DNA of 64,000 nt from positions 797,341-861,340 of the forward strand of contig NZ_WTUY01000004.1 of NCBI RefSeq assembly GCF_009882945.1, written 5' to 3'. Both the position numbers and the translations under genes were made by a program. This stretch comes from Alcanivorax sp. DP30 (lineage in GTDB: Bacteria; Pseudomonadota; Gammaproteobacteria; Pseudomonadales; Alcanivoracaceae). Within the stretch, counting starts at the first letter, position 1. The number at the start of each line of letters is the position of its first letter. Of this stretch, positions 8,332 through 18,671 are shown piece by piece. A model generated the notes under the pieces. It ran no database searches and was not told the DNA's origin. It was given only the letters and a program-made list of their open reading frames with translations.

Positions 8332-9741
8332 ATGGGTGCGGTACTCGACGACAAAAATATCAATCAGTCACAGGACTGGGCCGCGGAAGCGGTGACCAGG
8401 CAGCGTCGTTATTTTGAATCCGGCGCAACGCGAAGCTATGCATTCCGCATCCAGCAGTTGAAGAAGCTGAAGAGTGCGCTGGTAAAGTATCAAACGGAAA
8501 TTCAGGAAGCGCTGAAAGCCGATATTGGCCGCCCGGAATTCGAAGCCTATATCGAGATCAGCACTGCCTACGAGGATCTCAAGCACACCATCAAGCACCT
8601 GAAGAACTGGATGAAGCCCAAACGGGTGGCCACCACCATGTGGGCGCAGCCGGGTCGCAGTCGCATCGAGTCCGTCCCCCAGGGCGTGACCATGCTGATG
8701 GGACCGTATAACTATCCTTTCCTGTTGCTGGTGCAGCCGTTGATTGGTGCTATCGCGGCGGGTAACACCGCTGTACTGAAGCCTTCTTCCCTGAACCCCA
8801 CCGTGGCAGATGTGGTTGAGAAGATGATGAAGGAGTGCTTCAGCGAAGAGTATGTGGCCACGTTCAAGGGTAGCACCGAAGTGACCAATGCCCTGCTTGA
8901 GCAGCGCTTCGATCACATCTTCTTTACCGGCAGCCCGCGGGTGGGCCGTATTGTCATGGCGGCCGCGGCCAAACACCTCACCAAGGTGACGCTGGAGCTG
9001 GGCGGCAAGAGCCCCACCATCATCCACAAGGATGCCAACCTGAAGATCGCCGCCCGTCGTACCCTGGCCGGCAAGATGCTCAACGTGGGCCAGACCTGCG
9101 TGGCACCGGATCACCTGCACGTCCACAAGGACATCAAGGATGCCTTCGAGAAGGAGCTGGTGGCTACCCTGAAGGAATGGTACGGCGACAATCCGGTGCA
9201 AAGCCCGGATCTGGGCCGCATGATCAATGATCGTCACTTCGAGCGGGTCGCGGCTCTGATCGACAAGGCCAAGGTGCTGACCGGTGGCCAGACGGATGCA
9301 GGCCAACGCTTTATCGCACCAACGCTGTTAAAAGATGTGAGCATGGATGATGCGGTGATGCAGGAAGAAATTTTCGGTCCGGTATTGCCAATGGTGACCT
9401 ACTCCTCGCTGGAAGAGCTGATCGGCAATATCAAGAAGCTGCCGGAACACCCGCTGGCGTTGTATCTGTTCACCGAGAGCAAGGATGTGGAACAACACGT
9501 GCTGGCCAACACCCAGTTCGGCGGTGGCTGTATCAACAACACGGTGATGCATGTGGCCAACCCCAACCTGCCTTTCGGCGGAGTGGGTGAGAGTGGCATG
9601 GGTGCCTACCACGGCCAGAACTCGTTCAGCGTGTTTTCCCACCAGCGCAGTATCCTCAAGGCCACCACCCTGTTCGATATCAAGATGCGCTATGCGCCCT
9701 ATGGTGACAGGGTCAACATGATCAAGAAGATGATCAAGTAG
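8332..9741 (+). CDS. aldehyde dehydrogenase, class 3 / AlkH-like
   Basis: A 469-residue NAD(P)-dependent aldehyde dehydrogenase of the ALDH3 group (fatty or coniferyl aldehyde type; about 450-480 residues). Visible motifs: MGPYNYPFLLLVQPLIGAIA, AGNTAVLKPS for the cofactor, FTGSPRVG glycine loop, LELGGKSP with general base E222, GQTCVAPDH with nucleophile C256 and EIFGPVLP. The C-terminal tail beyond PFGGVGESGMGAYHG is hydrophobic and basic, as in membrane-associated fatty aldehyde dehydrogenases. Oxidation of medium- or long-chain aldehydes fits an alkane degrader, but that is inference. The start at 8332 follows AGGAGA; a GC-rich terminator comes right after. Confidence 0.9.
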   Translation: MGAVLDDKNINQSQDWAAEAVTRQRRYFESGATRSYAFRIQQLKKLKSALVKYQTEIQEALKADIGRPEFEAYIEISTAYEDLKHTIKHLKNWMKPKRVATTMWAQPGRSRIESVPQGVTMLMGPYNYPFLLLVQPLIGAIAAGNTAVLKPSSLNPTVADVVEKMMKECFSEEYVATFKGSTEVTNALLEQRFDHIFFTGSPRVGRIVMAAAAKHLTKVTLELGGKSPTIIHKDANLKIAARRTLAGKMLNVGQTCVAPDHLHVHKDIKDAFEKELVATLKEWYGDNPVQSPDLGRMINDRHFERVAALIDKAKVLTGGQTDAGQRFIAPTLLKDVSMDDAVMQEEIFGPVLPMVTYSSLEELIGNIKKLPEHPLALYLFTESKDVEQHVLANTQFGGGCINNTVMHVANPNLPFGGVGESGMGAYHGQNSFSVFSHQRSILKATTLFDIKMRYAPYGDRVNMIKKMIK

Positions 9742-9762
9742 GGGCCTTCCAGCCATAAAAAA

Positions 9763-9789
9763 AACCTGGCAAATCGCCGGGTTTTTTTA
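9763..9789 (+). terminator. rho-independent terminator of the aldehyde dehydrogenase gene
   Basis: Stem AACCTGGC / GCCGGGTT with a five-base loop (AAATC), followed by a run of seven T. Confidence 0.85.
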
Positions 9790-9821
9790 TGGTTCTTCGC
9801 GGATGAGCACGAAAAAGATTG

Positions 9822-10005
9822 GTCGAACGTCTGAAGTCGGACGTCTGACGCGAAAGACAGAAAACGGCAGCATCAAAGCTGCTGGCACAAACACAAGAAC
9901 AATCACAAGGACAAAAGCTGGTCGCGATCCACTCCTGCATTGCACAAATCAGCTATCACCTGACCGCGTGATTTTGGGTTCAGCGTCAGACTTCAGACGT
10001 CCGAC
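9822..10005. repeat. 7-bp-period inverted pair (GTCTGAC type)
   Basis: The left array 9822-9849 reads GTCGAAC, GTCTGAA, GTCGGAC, GTCTGAC. The right array 9978-10005, read on the other strand, is GTCGGAC, GTCTGAA, GTCTGAC, GCTGAAC. The core between them (about 130 bases) has no gene. Confidence 0.75.
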
Positions 10006-10146
10006 CTCTGGCATGACGGCATAACATTCCCTCAAATCTGCGATGAACCTTTTTATGGCTGAAAAGCAGCAACACGCTTTAAAAGTCACAAGCGGAAAGG
10101 TTGGATGCATTCGTAACGGATGTGGCTGCCGGGATTTTCGATGCCA

Positions 10147-10309
10147 CTGCAGGAGCGCCGCTTGAGGCGCGAACCGTGCGAAGCGCGGAGTGGATCGCAG
10201 GGTCGATCAGGGGTTCCAGGCTATGGAAGGTTTCAAAAAGGTGTGCACGAGCTGGCAGAATCTTCCCTCGCCAGGGCTCGGGTTCGCGCCGCGAGCGACG
10301 CTCCTACAG
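10147..10309. repeat. 163-bp element with 29-bp inverted ends
   Basis: The left end CTGCAGGAGCGCCGCTTGAG (continuing GCGCGAACC) and the right end at 10281-10309 are inverted copies with a few mismatches. The GTAGGAGCG word recurs at 10325 and 63691, pointing to a dispersed REP/MITE-like family. No transposase gene lies within. The rest of this 750-base gap holds only similar fragments. Confidence 0.7.
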
Positions 10310-10513
10310 CGGCCGGATATTGTTGTAGGAGCGATCGTTCGACCGCGATAGCTGGTTGAAAGCGGTTAATCGCGGTGGAACCACCGTTATTCGCTACGCC
10401 TACCCTTCGGGCCGCACTGCGTGCGTTACTGCGCTACGCTACGTTCCTACAGCGGCTTCGTAGTGAGGTTAGCAGCAGTGTGCTGGCCGTCATTGGGTAA
10501 AGCACAATCCTGA

Positions 10514-10555
10514 AAACTCGAAACTCGAAACTCGAAACTCGAAACTCGAAACTCC
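10514..10555. repeat. AAACTCG heptamer array
   Basis: Five perfect AAACTCG units and a sixth with one change (AAACTCC) run up to the first base of the stop codon of the RND pump gene (TAG, read on the minus strand). Confidence 0.85.
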
Positions 10556-13500
10556 TACTTCAGCAATTTCTGTTTCAGGGTTTCCCGGGTGCTCTGCACG
10601 ATGGCATAGAACGCGGGAATCATCGGTGTGCCTATCAGCAGTGCTGCCAGCATCCCCCACATCACCGTATGGCCCAGTGAAAGCTGACTGAACATGCCGG
10701 CGCCGCTGGCAAAGGCCAGCGGCAAAATGCCCAGCACAAACGACAGGGCGGTCATGCACACAGCGCGGAAGCGCAGGCGGCCGGCTTCGGCGGCGGCTTC
10801 CAGAATGGACAGGCCGCCTTGTTCTCGCCGTTCACGGGCGAATTCCACAATCAGGATGGCGTTCTTGGCGGCCAGGCCGATGAGTAACACCAGCCCCACC
10901 TGGGCAAACAGGTCCAGCGCGCCCAGCTGGGGAATGCCGATCTTCCCTACCATCAGCAGCCCGCCGATGGCCCCGGCCACGGCGATGGGAACCACCAGGA
11001 TAATCGCCGCCGGCACCGACCAGCTTTCGTATTGCGCCACCAGGAACAGGTAGATGAACACCATGGCCAGGGCAAAGGCGATACCGATCTGGTTGCCGGC
11101 CTTGCGCTCCTGATAGCTCTGTCCGGTCCATTCCACCTGATAGCCCTCCGGTAATACCTCGGCTGCCACGCGTTCCAGTTCGGCCATGGCATCACCGCTG
11201 GAGACGCCCTCGCCGGGCTGGGCGCGGAGAATGGCGGAGCGGTACAGGTTGAAGCGGTTGGTGATGTCGGCGCCCAGCACCGGTTCGGTGGTGAGCAGGG
11301 TGGACAACGGCACCATGTTGCCGTTGCTGCTGCGGGCATAAAGCCGTTCGATGTCCTTCAGGTCGGACCGGTAGGCCGGATCGGCCTGCATCATCACCCG
11401 GAAGGTGCGCCCGAACAGGGAGAAGTCATTGATGTAGCTGGAGCCCAGCTGGCTCTGCAGGGCGGAGAAGATGTTGGTCAGCGGTACCTGCAGGGTCTTG
11501 GCCTTGTTGCGGTCAATATCGATGCGGTACATGGGCACGTTGGCCCGGAAGCTGGTGGAGGCGCTGCCAATCAACGGCGACTGGTTGGCCGCCGCTGTCA
11601 GCAGCTGCATGGCCCCGGCCAGATCCGCATGGCTGCGCCCCAGGGTATCTTCCAGCACCAGTTCCAGGCCGCCCACGGCGCCCATGCCCGGTACGGAGGG
11701 CGGCGGGAAGGACTGGATCTGGGCTTCGGGAATGGTCTGGTAAGCCTGCTGGGTAACCCGCGCCGAGACGGCCAGGGAAATGTCCTGGAAATCCGGCCTT
11801 TCATCCCAGTGCTTGAGCACCACAAAGCCGGTGCCGCCGTTACTCTGCACCCCGCCGGTGAGCATGGAGAAGCCGGCAATCATGGTGGCGGATTCCACCG
11901 CCGGGTCATTGTCCAGCAATGTCTGCACCTGTTCGATAACGGCTTCGGTGCGGTTGATGGACGCCGCGTCCGGCAGCTGGACATTCACCAGCAGCAAGCC
12001 CTTGTCCTCCATGGGCACAAAGCCGGTGGGCACGGCGCGGGCACCAAAGAACAGGCCCAGCATGATCAGCGCATACAGCACCAGAGTCAGGCCGCGTCGG
12101 CCCAGCAGGCCGCCGACTACCCGGGAGTAGCCCAGGGTGACCTTGGCAAAGCCCTTGTTGAAGGCGCGGTACCAGGCGGCTTCGCCTTTATCCCGGCGCA
12201 GTACCAGGCTGGCCACTGCCGGGCTCAGGCTTAATGCGCAAATGGAGGAAATGACCACGGCCACACAGATGGTTACCGCGAACTGGTTGTACATGATGCC
12301 GGTGATGCCAGGCATCAGCGCCACCGGGATGAACACGGCCAGCAACACCAGGGTGGTGGCGATGATCGGCCCGGTCACCTCTTCCATGGTGCGGGTCACC
12401 GCGTCACGGGTGGTGATGTTGGGATCTTCATGAAGGTGCCGGTCGGTGTTTTCCACCACCAGGATGGCATCATCCACCACGATGCCGATGGCCAGGATCA
12501 GGCCAAACAGGGTAATGGTGTTGATGGACATGTCCGCCACCAGCATGATCGCCAGGGTCCCGATCAGGGATACCGGGATCACCACCGTGGGGACCAGCGT
12601 CGGACGCCAGTCACCGAGGAAAATGAAGGTGATCAGGATGACCAGGCCCACGGCCATCAGCAGCGAGGTGGTGACCTGGCGAATCGCCACTTCCACATAG
12701 CGGGTGGTGTCGTAGCCGATGGCGTATTCGAGACCGTCGGGGAAGGTTTTGCTCTGTTCCTCCAGTGCCTGCTTGAGGGCATTGCCGGTGGCCAGGGCAT
12801 TGGCGCCCGGTGCCAGATAGGCGGCCATTACCGTGGTGGGATGATTCTGGTAGTTGGCGGCAATGCTGTAGGAGAGCTGACCCAGTTCGATGCGTGCCAC
12901 ATCCCCCAGCCGTACCATGGCGCCGTTTTCGTCGGCACGCAGGATGATGTTTTCAAATTCCTTCACATCCTTCAGTCGCCCCTCCAGCTGCAGGGCATAC
13001 TCGGTGCTGAGGGTGCCATCGAAAGGCGGCGCGCCGATTTTGCCGGCGGGTGCCTGCACGTTCTGTTCGCGCAGGGCATTGGAAATGTCGTCCGGGGTAA
13101 TGCCCAGCGCGGTCATCTGTGGCGGGTCCATCCACAGGCGCATGGAATAGTCCGCGGAACTGAACACGCTCACATCGGAGACACCTTCTACCCGCTTGAG
13201 CGGGTTCTGCACATTGAGCAGGCTGTAGTTGGCAATGAACAGCTCGTCCAGGGAACCGTCCGGGGAATACAGGTTGATGGTGAAGAGTATATCCGGGGAA
13301 CGCTTGTCGATGGTCAGGCCCTGGGCGCGGACTTCTGACGGTAGCGAGGGCTCGGCCAGCTTGACGCGGTTTTGCACCCGCACCAGGGCCATGTCCGGGT
13401 CTTCGCCTACCTCGAAGGTAATGGCGAGGCTATAGCTGCCATTGTTGGAGGAGCTGGACGACATGTACGCCATGCCTTCCACCCCGTTGACCACATCCTC

Positions 13501-13698
13501 GATCACCTGCCCCACGGATTCTTCCATGATTGCAGCGGAGGCGCCGGGCCAGCTGGCGCTCACGGAAATCTGCGGCGGCGCCACTTCCGGGTATTCGGAA
13601 ATGGGCAGCAGTTTCATGGCCAGCAAGCCGGTGAAAGTGATCACCAGGCCCACCACCATGGCCAGCTTGGGTCGTTGAATAAAGACGCCGCTGATCAC
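10555..13698 (-). CDS. RND multidrug efflux transporter, HAE1 (AcrB/MexB-like)
   Basis: A 1047-residue inner-membrane pump of full family length. It shows the RND plan: TM1 near residues 12-30 ([20 protein letters not shown]), a periplasmic loop with [15 protein letters not shown]2-6 including [12 protein letters not shown] with the paired Asp of the proton relay in TM4, a second periplasmic loop, and TM7-12 with the Lys-containing [13 protein letters not shown]. Proton-driven export of amphiphilic compounds is the family function; the substrate is unknown. Its ATG overlaps the stop of the adaptor gene by four bases, so the two are translationally coupled. No outer-membrane channel gene is next to it. 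Confidence 0.93.
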   Translation of the reverse strand: MISGVFIQRPKLAMVVGLVITFTGLLAMKLLPISEYPEVAPPQISVSASWPGASAAIMEESVGQVIEDVVNGVEGMAYMSSSSSNNGSYSLAITFEVGEDPDMALVRVQNRVKLAEPSLPSEVRAQGLTIDKRSPDILFTINLYSPDGSLDELFIANYSLLNVQNPLKRVEGVSDVSVFSSADYSMRLWMDPPQMTALGITPDDISNALREQNVQAPAGKIGAPPFDGTLSTEYALQLEGRLKDVKEFENIILRADENGAMVRLGDVARIELGQLSYSIAANYQNHPTTVMAAYLAPGANALATGNALKQALEEQSKTFPDGLEYAIGYDTTRYVEVAIRQVTTSLLMAVGLVILITFIFLGDWRPTLVPTVVIPVSLIGTLAIMLVADMSINTITLFGLILAIGIVVDDAILVVENTDRHLHEDPNITTRDAVTRTMEEVTGPIIATTLVLLAVFIPVALMPGITGIMYNQFAVTICVAVVISSICALSLSPAVASLVLRRDKGEAAWYRAFNKGFAKVTLGYSRVVGGLLGRRGLTLVLYALIMLGLFFGARAVPTGFVPMEDKGLLLVNVQLPDAASINRTEAVIEQVQTLLDNDPAVESATMIAGFSMLTGGVQSNGGTGFVVLKHWDERPDFQDISLAVSARVTQQAYQTIPEAQIQSFPPPSVPGMGAVGGLELVLEDTLGRSHADLAGAMQLLTAAANQSPLIGSASTSFRANVPMYRIDIDRNKAKTLQVPLTNIFSALQSQLGSSYINDFSLFGRTFRVMMQADPAYRSDLKDIERLYARSSNGNMVPLSTLLTTEPVLGADITNRFNLYRSAILRAQPGEGVSSGDAMAELERVAAEVLPEGYQVEWTGQSYQERKAGNQIGIAFALAMVFIYLFLVAQYESWSVPAAIILVVPIAVAGAIGGLLMVGKIGIPQLGALDLFAQVGLVLLIGLAAKNAILIVEFARERREQGGLSILEAAAEAGRLRFRAVCMTALSFVLGILPLAFASGAGMFSQLSLGHTVMWGMLAALLIGTPMIPAFYAIVQSTRETLKQKLLK

Positions 13699-14897
13699 GG
13701 AGCAGTACCCCCGTTGTTGTCCGTCTCCGCTGACGCGTTCGCCTTGGCAGTGTCGTCGCTGTGGGCTTTTTCGGACTGGCTGCCGATATGGGGGGCGGTG
13801 GCGGGCTTGTAGCTGGATGCCCGGACTTCACTGCCGGGGCGCACTTTCTGGATGCCACGCAGGATGACTTTTTCCCCGGCCACCAGCCCTTCGGTGACCA
13901 GCACATTTTCGCCGAAGCGGTCGCCGGTCATCAGGTTGTTGCGCAATACCCGGTTATTGGCGTTGACGGTAAAGACGTAGGTGCCTTGTTGATCCACCTG
14001 CAGGGCGGCCTGGGGAATCATCAGGCCGCTCAGACTTTGCTTGAGGCGGACATGGGCCTGCACAAACATGCCGGGGCGAAGCAGGTCGCGGGGGTTGGGC
14101 ATGGCCGCGCGAACTTCCACGGTGCCAGTGTTGCTGTCCACCCGGTTGGAGACGTAAACGATGTTGCCGGTGTAGGGGTACTCGCTGCCATTGGGTAGTT
14201 CCAGACCCACTTCAATCTCTGACGGTTTGGGCTGGTTGTCACTCATGGCCGCTTCAGTGAGCAGGCGCTCGGGGATCTGGAAAACCGCCTGCATGTCGTT
14301 GCCGCCCACCAGGGTGGTCAGGGTGCCGAAACCGGGGCTGACCACATCGCCAACCGAGGCAATGGAGCGTCCCACCCGCCCGGCCTGGGGCGCCTGGATA
14401 TGGGTATAGGACAGATCCACCTGGGCACTTTCCCGTGTGGCGCGAGCGGATTGTTCCGCGGCTTCCGCTTCCTGCTGACGGGCCTTGAGCGTGTCGTACT
14501 CCGAATCGGAGATATACCCCTTGTCCACCAGCTTGTTGGCACGGGCAAAGTTGCTTTTCGCTTCTGCCAGGGTGGCTTTGGCCCGCTCATGCTCCGCCTT
14601 GGCCCGCGACAGGGCGGCCTCATAGGGGGCAGGGTCGATATCGAACAGGGGGGCCCCGGCTTCCACCATGTCACCCTCGCGGAAATGCACGGCGGTGAGC
14701 TTGCCGGACACCTGGGCGGTGATGTTCACATCGCTGCGCGAATCAATCCGGGCGGTGAAGGTGCGCTCGGGCTGGTAGGGCTGCTCGCTGGCGGTGACCA
14801 CAAACACTTCCGGTGGCGGGGCTGCCGGGGGCGGTGCGTCGTCGCAGGCACCAAGCAAAAGGGTGGTAAGAGGCAGGCCCAGTTTGATCCAGCGCAT
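13695..14897 (-). CDS. RND efflux periplasmic adaptor lipoprotein (AcrA/MexA-like)
   Basis: A 400-residue membrane-fusion protein: lipobox [10 protein letters not shown], a proline-rich linker, then the lipoyl half-motif [20 protein letters not shown], a coiled-coil hairpin (about residues 95-160, [19 protein letters not shown]), the second lipoyl half [20 protein letters not shown] and the beta-barrel/membrane-proximal domain with [15 protein letters not shown]. The tail of about 35 residues is polar and low in complexity. It links the inner-membrane pump to an outer channel. The gene leads the operon; the pump start overlaps its stop. Confidence 0.93.
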   Translation of the reverse strand: MRWIKLGLPLTTLLLGACDDAPPPAAPPPEVFVVTASEQPYQPERTFTARIDSRSDVNITAQVSGKLTAVHFREGDMVEAGAPLFDIDPAPYEAALSRAKAEHERAKATLAEAKSNFARANKLVDKGYISDSEYDTLKARQQEAEAAEQSARATRESAQVDLSYTHIQAPQAGRVGRSIASVGDVVSPGFGTLTTLVGGNDMQAVFQIPERLLTEAAMSDNQPKPSEIEVGLELPNGSEYPYTGNIVYVSNRVDSNTGTVEVRAAMPNPRDLLRPGMFVQAHVRLKQSLSGLMIPQAALQVDQQGTYVFTVNANNRVLRNNLMTGDRFGENVLVTEGLVAGEKVILRGIQKVRPGSEVRASSYKPATAPHIGSQSEKAHSDDTAKANASAETDNNGGTAP

Positions 14898-15308
14898 GGC
14901 AGATTCTCTCCGTGATTCCGTCGGTGTAGTTCACCGAATCCTTTATTCCAGGCTCACTCTAGCATGAAGCCTGTGACAGCGGAGCGAGAGGGGAGTCGCT
15001 GGAAGGGTGCTAGCGGTGAGCCTCTTCGGCCTGTCAAAACGCCAGGGATTTCAGATTATTCCGTGTTCAGTGCAGGCATGACGACATGGGGCTGGCTGGC
15101 TCAATTAGCTTGCGTGCCAGAATGCCCGGCAGGGGAGTGCGCAGGCCGTTGCCGGGTCAATGCTGCCTTGCATCAGGGGATTTGGCTACCTGAAACCTGC
15201 TGATTTCCACTGTTCTTGCCGTTTCCCCCGGCCTTTTCGCTAACTTCCTGACATAAATCAATTTTTAATCTTTCTTTAAGCTGTGACGGGTACTATTATT
15301 TTCGTATC

Positions 15309-15324
15309 TGTGACGGGGGTCACA
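15309..15324. promoter_or_regulatory. CRP/Vfr-type binding site 1
   Basis: The sequence TGTGACGGGGGTCACA is a perfect TGTGA-N6-TCACA palindrome, the consensus bound by CRP and by Vfr of Pseudomonas. The regulator itself is not encoded in the window. Confidence 0.65.
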
Positions 15325-15426
15325 AACCAGAATAACGACAGGGGTTCTCCCCCTATTTGCGGCTTGTGACAAGGATGTGCTCAGGATGGATCGGGATGGG
15401 ATCAAAAATGTCACTGGCTGGCTCTT

Positions 15427-15442
15427 TGTGACACAAATCACA
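15427..15442. promoter_or_regulatory. CRP/Vfr-type binding site 2
   Basis: The sequence TGTGACACAAATCACA is a second perfect TGTGA-N6-TCACA palindrome, 118 bases from the first and about 240 bases before the first gene of the surface operon. Confidence 0.65.
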
Positions 15443-15665
15443 CTTATTTTGTCTAAAGTCGCACGGTTTGTGACGCTTTTGTGTCGCCATCGGGCCGTAT
15501 CCCGGGTCGATCATGACCACATATCACTCCAATGGCGCCTTTCGTCGCCAAATCACTGTCAGTGGTCACTAATGGCACATTTCTTTCTTTTTCCAACGGG
15601 ATACGCGGCTTGTGAAGCCCGCGATGCCCATACCTGCATGACCTGACTCCCCCAGGAGGACAACC

Positions 15666-16160
15666 ATGAACACGCGACTACGTTTTCTCACGGTACCGGC
15701 AGCCCTGCTGTGCTCCGGGCTACTAATGGCCGGTGCGGCACAGGCTGCCCCGCAGGTCAGCGTCACCGTCAAGGTTGAGCGCGATGTGCAGACGACGGAT
15801 GCCGACGGCAACACCGACGTTCAGCGTCAGGAGGCTGGCGACGCAGCGCCGGGCGAGACCTTGTACTACACCATCACCTACGCCAACAGCGGCGATGAAT
15901 CGGCCACCAATGTGAAGCTCGATAACCCCGTGCCTGATGGTGCGTCTTTTATCGCCGGCAGCGCCTGGGGCGAGGGAACAGACATGCTGTTTTCCATTGA
16001 TGGCGGCAAGAGCTTCAAGAAAGCCGCTGCCCTGACCTACTCGCAAGGTGGCGAAACACGCACGGCGATGCCGGAGCAGTACAACGCGCTGCGCTGGGTG
16101 GTTCCTGATATCCAACCGAATACAACGGGCAGCGTGGGCTTCAGCGTGCTCGTCAAGTAA
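15666..16160 (+). CDS. secreted single-module DUF11-type protein
   Basis: A 164-residue exported protein: signal peptide to about residue 27 (LLMAGAAQAA-PQ), then one DUF11-like beta-sandwich. Diagnostic steps are AAPGETLYYTITYANSGDES, ATNVKLDNPVPDGASFIAGS and the last strand TTGSVGFSVLVK, which is also the end of the protein. DUF11 modules occur in surface and fimbrial proteins, often with intramolecular isopeptide bonds. It is first of five genes in the same direction and follows AGGAGG. It is likely a small surface subunit; the molecular role is unknown. Confidence 0.78.
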   Translation: MNTRLRFLTVPAALLCSGLLMAGAAQAAPQVSVTVKVERDVQTTDADGNTDVQRQEAGDAAPGETLYYTITYANSGDESATNVKLDNPVPDGASFIAGSAWGEGTDMLFSIDGGKSFKKAAALTYSQGGETRTAMPEQYNALRWVVPDIQPNTTGSVGFSVLVK

Positions 16161-16257
16161 GTGTCGACCTGACACGAATCCAGGCATTCCCCGGGTGATG
16201 ATTGCGCCGCGCCATCCGGGTGGTTCCAAAACGGCGCGTACATAGAGGACACCTCTT

Positions 16258-17463
16258 ATGAAATCGCAAGCTGTACGCTACCTTGGCGCAGCCTTGCTGG
16301 CAGGCTCGATGATCTCACCGATCACGGCTTATGCCAGTACAGCGGCCAACACCTCCATCACCAATACGGTGACGGTCAACTTCGATGATGCCGCGGGGAA
16401 TGCGCAAACCGCTGTCACTGCCTCGGTATCTTTCTCTGTCAATCTGGTTGCTTCGGCGCCGATTCTGTCTGCACCTGCAGACGTGGATCCGGCGACGGAA
16501 AGCACCCTGTACAACCAGGTCTATACGGTCACGGCCACGGCCAATGGTAATGACACCTACAACATTACCAATGCGTCTGTGAATACCAATATGGATGGTG
16601 ATCCGGCGTTTGGTGGCGATGCCTCCATCGTGCTGGGTGGCAGCACCACCGCCGCAGCCATCACCGCCGGCGCGACCACCTTCACGGTGCCATTTGATGG
16701 CACAGACGATAGCGAAGTGAACCTGATTGCGGTTGGCGACACCATCGTGCTGGACCCGACGGGTACTGCCGAGGTGGCTACCGTGACGGCCATCGATGAA
16801 TCCACCGGTGCAGCCAACAACACGGCCACGATCACTGTTGGCTCGGCGCTGGCAAACAGCTTTGCTGCCGGTCTGATCATCGGTGAACAGGGCACGGCGA
16901 CGATCACTGTCACCACCGATACCGTGACCACGCCGCCTACCGGTACGCACAACGTGACGGTGACCTATACCTCCGTCGCAGATGCTGGCGTGACGGCAGA
17001 CGACAGTGTGCTGTACACGGTCTATCGCTCCGCGTTGACGGTAACCAAGTTTGTTCGCAACGACAGCAACCCCAACGGCACGGGTACGTCTACCAGCTTC
17101 AATGGCCAGACCTATTACGACAGCGGTGTGAACGGTAACCCCGGCGACACCATGGAGTACCTGGTCGTAGTGGAAAACCCGGCGGGTTACGGCGATGCCC
17201 AAAACATCGTGGTATCCGATCCTGTACCGCAATTCACCACCTATGTTGCCAGCTCCGTACAGATGGATGTCGACGGCGGCGGTTTGGTGGGTTATGCCGA
17301 CACCGCAGACAACGGTGATGCCGTAGAGACCGATGGCAGCACCATCTATGTCTACGCGGGTGTGGGTGGTGACGATACGGCTGCAGGCCTGGGTAACGGT
17401 ACCGGTGGCACGCTTGCCGGTGGCGAAACGGCTTCTGTGCTGTTCCAGGTCACTATCGACTGA
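16258..17463 (+). CDS. secreted DUF11-type surface protein A
   Basis: A 401-residue protein with a signal peptide (to about residue 27, MISPITAYA-ST), threonine/alanine/glycine-rich beta repeats with almost no cysteine, and a C-terminal DUF11 module starting near LTVTKFVRND (residue ~260) with NPGDTMEYLVVVENPAGYGD and VVSDPVPQFTTYVASSVQMD. It ends exactly on the strand ASVLFQVTID. It shares the segment TATANGNDTYNIT and the overall plan with the next gene, so the two are paralogues. A terminator-like hairpin follows it, which may make the first two gene products more abundant. A surface-layer or fibre subunit is inferred. Confidence 0.78.
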   Translation: MKSQAVRYLGAALLAGSMISPITAYASTAANTSITNTVTVNFDDAAGNAQTAVTASVSFSVNLVASAPILSAPADVDPATESTLYNQVYTVTATANGNDTYNITNASVNTNMDGDPAFGGDASIVLGGSTTAAAITAGATTFTVPFDGTDDSEVNLIAVGDTIVLDPTGTAEVATVTAIDESTGAANNTATITVGSALANSFAAGLIIGEQGTATITVTTDTVTTPPTGTHNVTVTYTSVADAGVTADDSVLYTVYRSALTVTKFVRNDSNPNGTGTSTSFNGQTYYDSGVNGNPGDTMEYLVVVENPAGYGDAQNIVVSDPVPQFTTYVASSVQMDVDGGGLVGYADTADNGDAVETDGSTIYVYAGVGGDDTAAGLGNGTGGTLAGGETASVLFQVTID

Positions 17464-17477
17464 TAGTCCCCCTTGAT

Positions 17478-17509
17478 CGGGGCCGGAGTCCTCCTGGCCC
17501 CGTTTTTTT
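17478..17509 (+). terminator. internal terminator/attenuator in the DUF11 operon
   Basis: Stem CGGGGCC / GGCCCCG with further GGAG/CTCC pairing and seven T, placed between the second and third genes of a run of five genes in one direction. The next gene's ribosome-binding site (AAGGAGAA) begins directly after the T-run. Confidence 0.75.
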
Positions 17510-17524
17510 AAGGAGAAAAATGAC

Positions 17525-18664
17525 ATGAAAGCCCTGACAAGGATCCTCGTCAGCATGGCAGCCGCGTTTGCGTTGCTGCCGGCGACGGCATGGTCTGCGG
17601 TGGGCGGTGGTGCGGTCATTCATAATGCCGCAACCCTGTCATTTGCAGGTGGTCAGGTTACGGTGACGGTAGACGTTACTGTGTCAACGGTCGCCTCGGC
17701 ACCGGTGTTTGATGTCAATCAGACAAACATAGACAGCTACCCGGGTAGCGTCTCTGACTTCCTCTACACCATTAGTGCCACGGCCAATGGTTCTGATACC
17801 TATAACCTTTCCACCAGCAGTGTTGATGTGGATGTCTCCGCACCCGGAGCATTGACTATTACGCCGGCAACGGTTGTTTTGGGCGCGTCGATTGCGTCGC
17901 AGGATTCCGATGCTGCCGGTAACGTTTATATTCCCGCGAACTCGGAAGCGGACCTTGCGGTTGGCGATCGGGTTCTGGTGACGGTTTCAGGGAACGATTA
18001 CGTTTACGAAATCGCGACCCTGACACCCGGCACCCCGACCAGCACCGCAGGCAATAGCACCACACCGGAAACACCAACTCGCCTGACGCTGACACCGATA
18101 ACCGGTGGTGCACCGGCGATCAGCACCGGTGTGATTCCGGCAGGCACACAAATCGGTGAGCAGCAGGTGCTTACCGTGCAGGTTACCGCTGGCACGCCTG
18201 CAGCGGCAGGGGTGAATGGTCTCCACACTCTGACAGTATCGGGCTCCACCACGGCATTAAGTGGCGGTAGTGCGGTGTTGTTTGATGACGGCCTTAACGC
18301 CACGAACACCGTGTTGTCTGGTGAGGGGAGCTTCACCAAGGAAGTGCGCAATGTCACTAATGGTGGCAGCTTCGCTACCAGCGGGGTTACGGCAACCACC
18401 GGTGACGTACTTGAGTATCAGCTAACCGCAGCGAGTCTTGCCGGTTCAAATCTGGTGGCAGCGGTGGTGGAAGATACGGTACCGACGTATACCGCTTACG
18501 TGGCGAACAGCACCACCCTCAATGGCAATCCGGTTGCTGATGCGGGTACCACTCCCTTCCCGCTTGATGAGGGCGGTATTCCGGTGAATACGCCGTCGGG
18601 CGCCAGTGGTGAGTTGATAGATGGTGAAAGCGCCATTGTGATTTTCCAGGTCACGGTGGACTGA
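17525..18664 (+). CDS. secreted DUF11-type surface protein B
   Basis: A 379-residue paralogue of the preceding protein: signal peptide (ALLPATAWS-AV), Thr/Ser/Val-rich beta repeats with TISATANGSDTYNLS, a C-terminal DUF11-like module (SFTKEVRNVTNGG, TGDVLEYQLTAASLAGSN, VEDTVPTYTAYVANSTTLNG) and a closing strand IVIFQVTVD at the very end. It has no cysteine after the signal peptide. It follows an internal terminator and precedes the large outer-membrane protein by only seven bases, so the two are probably translated together. Confidence 0.78.
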   Translation: MKALTRILVSMAAAFALLPATAWSAVGGGAVIHNAATLSFAGGQVTVTVDVTVSTVASAPVFDVNQTNIDSYPGSVSDFLYTISATANGSDTYNLSTSSVDVDVSAPGALTITPATVVLGASIASQDSDAAGNVYIPANSEADLAVGDRVLVTVSGNDYVYEIATLTPGTPTSTAGNSTTPETPTRLTLTPITGGAPAISTGVIPAGTQIGEQQVLTVQVTAGTPAAAGVNGLHTLTVSGSTTALSGGSAVLFDDGLNATNTVLSGEGSFTKEVRNVTNGGSFATSGVTATTGDVLEYQLTAASLAGSNLVAAVVEDTVPTYTAYVANSTTLNGNPVADAGTTPFPLDEGGIPVNTPSGASGELIDGESAIVIFQVTVD

Positions 18665-18671
18665 CGCCATT

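Larger units (their letters stand above)
14898..15665 (+). promoter_or_regulatory. long leader of the DUF11 surface operon with CRP/Vfr-type sites
   Basis: A gap of almost 770 bases without a believable gene. From about 15230 the sequence becomes AT-rich and repeatedly contains TGTGAC. Two perfect TGTGA-N6-TCACA palindromes are annotated separately. Further TGTGAC half-sites lie at about 15282, 15366 and 15470. No strong sigma-70 promoter was chosen; a long 5' untranslated region is likely. Confidence 0.6.

Noticed and set aside
10555-14897. Missing outer-membrane channel as a sign of a broken efflux operon
   Set aside because: Many RND pumps use a TolC or OprM encoded elsewhere; both genes here are intact.
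14964-15203. Small plus-strand frame of 79 codons in the surface-operon leader
   Set aside because: No ribosome-binding site, no recognisable protein features and it lies in a long regulatory gap.
16315-17619. Long minus-strand frame opposite the DUF11 protein A gene
   Set aside because: Low-complexity mirror of a Thr/Ala-rich gene; it runs through the terminator and has no start signals.
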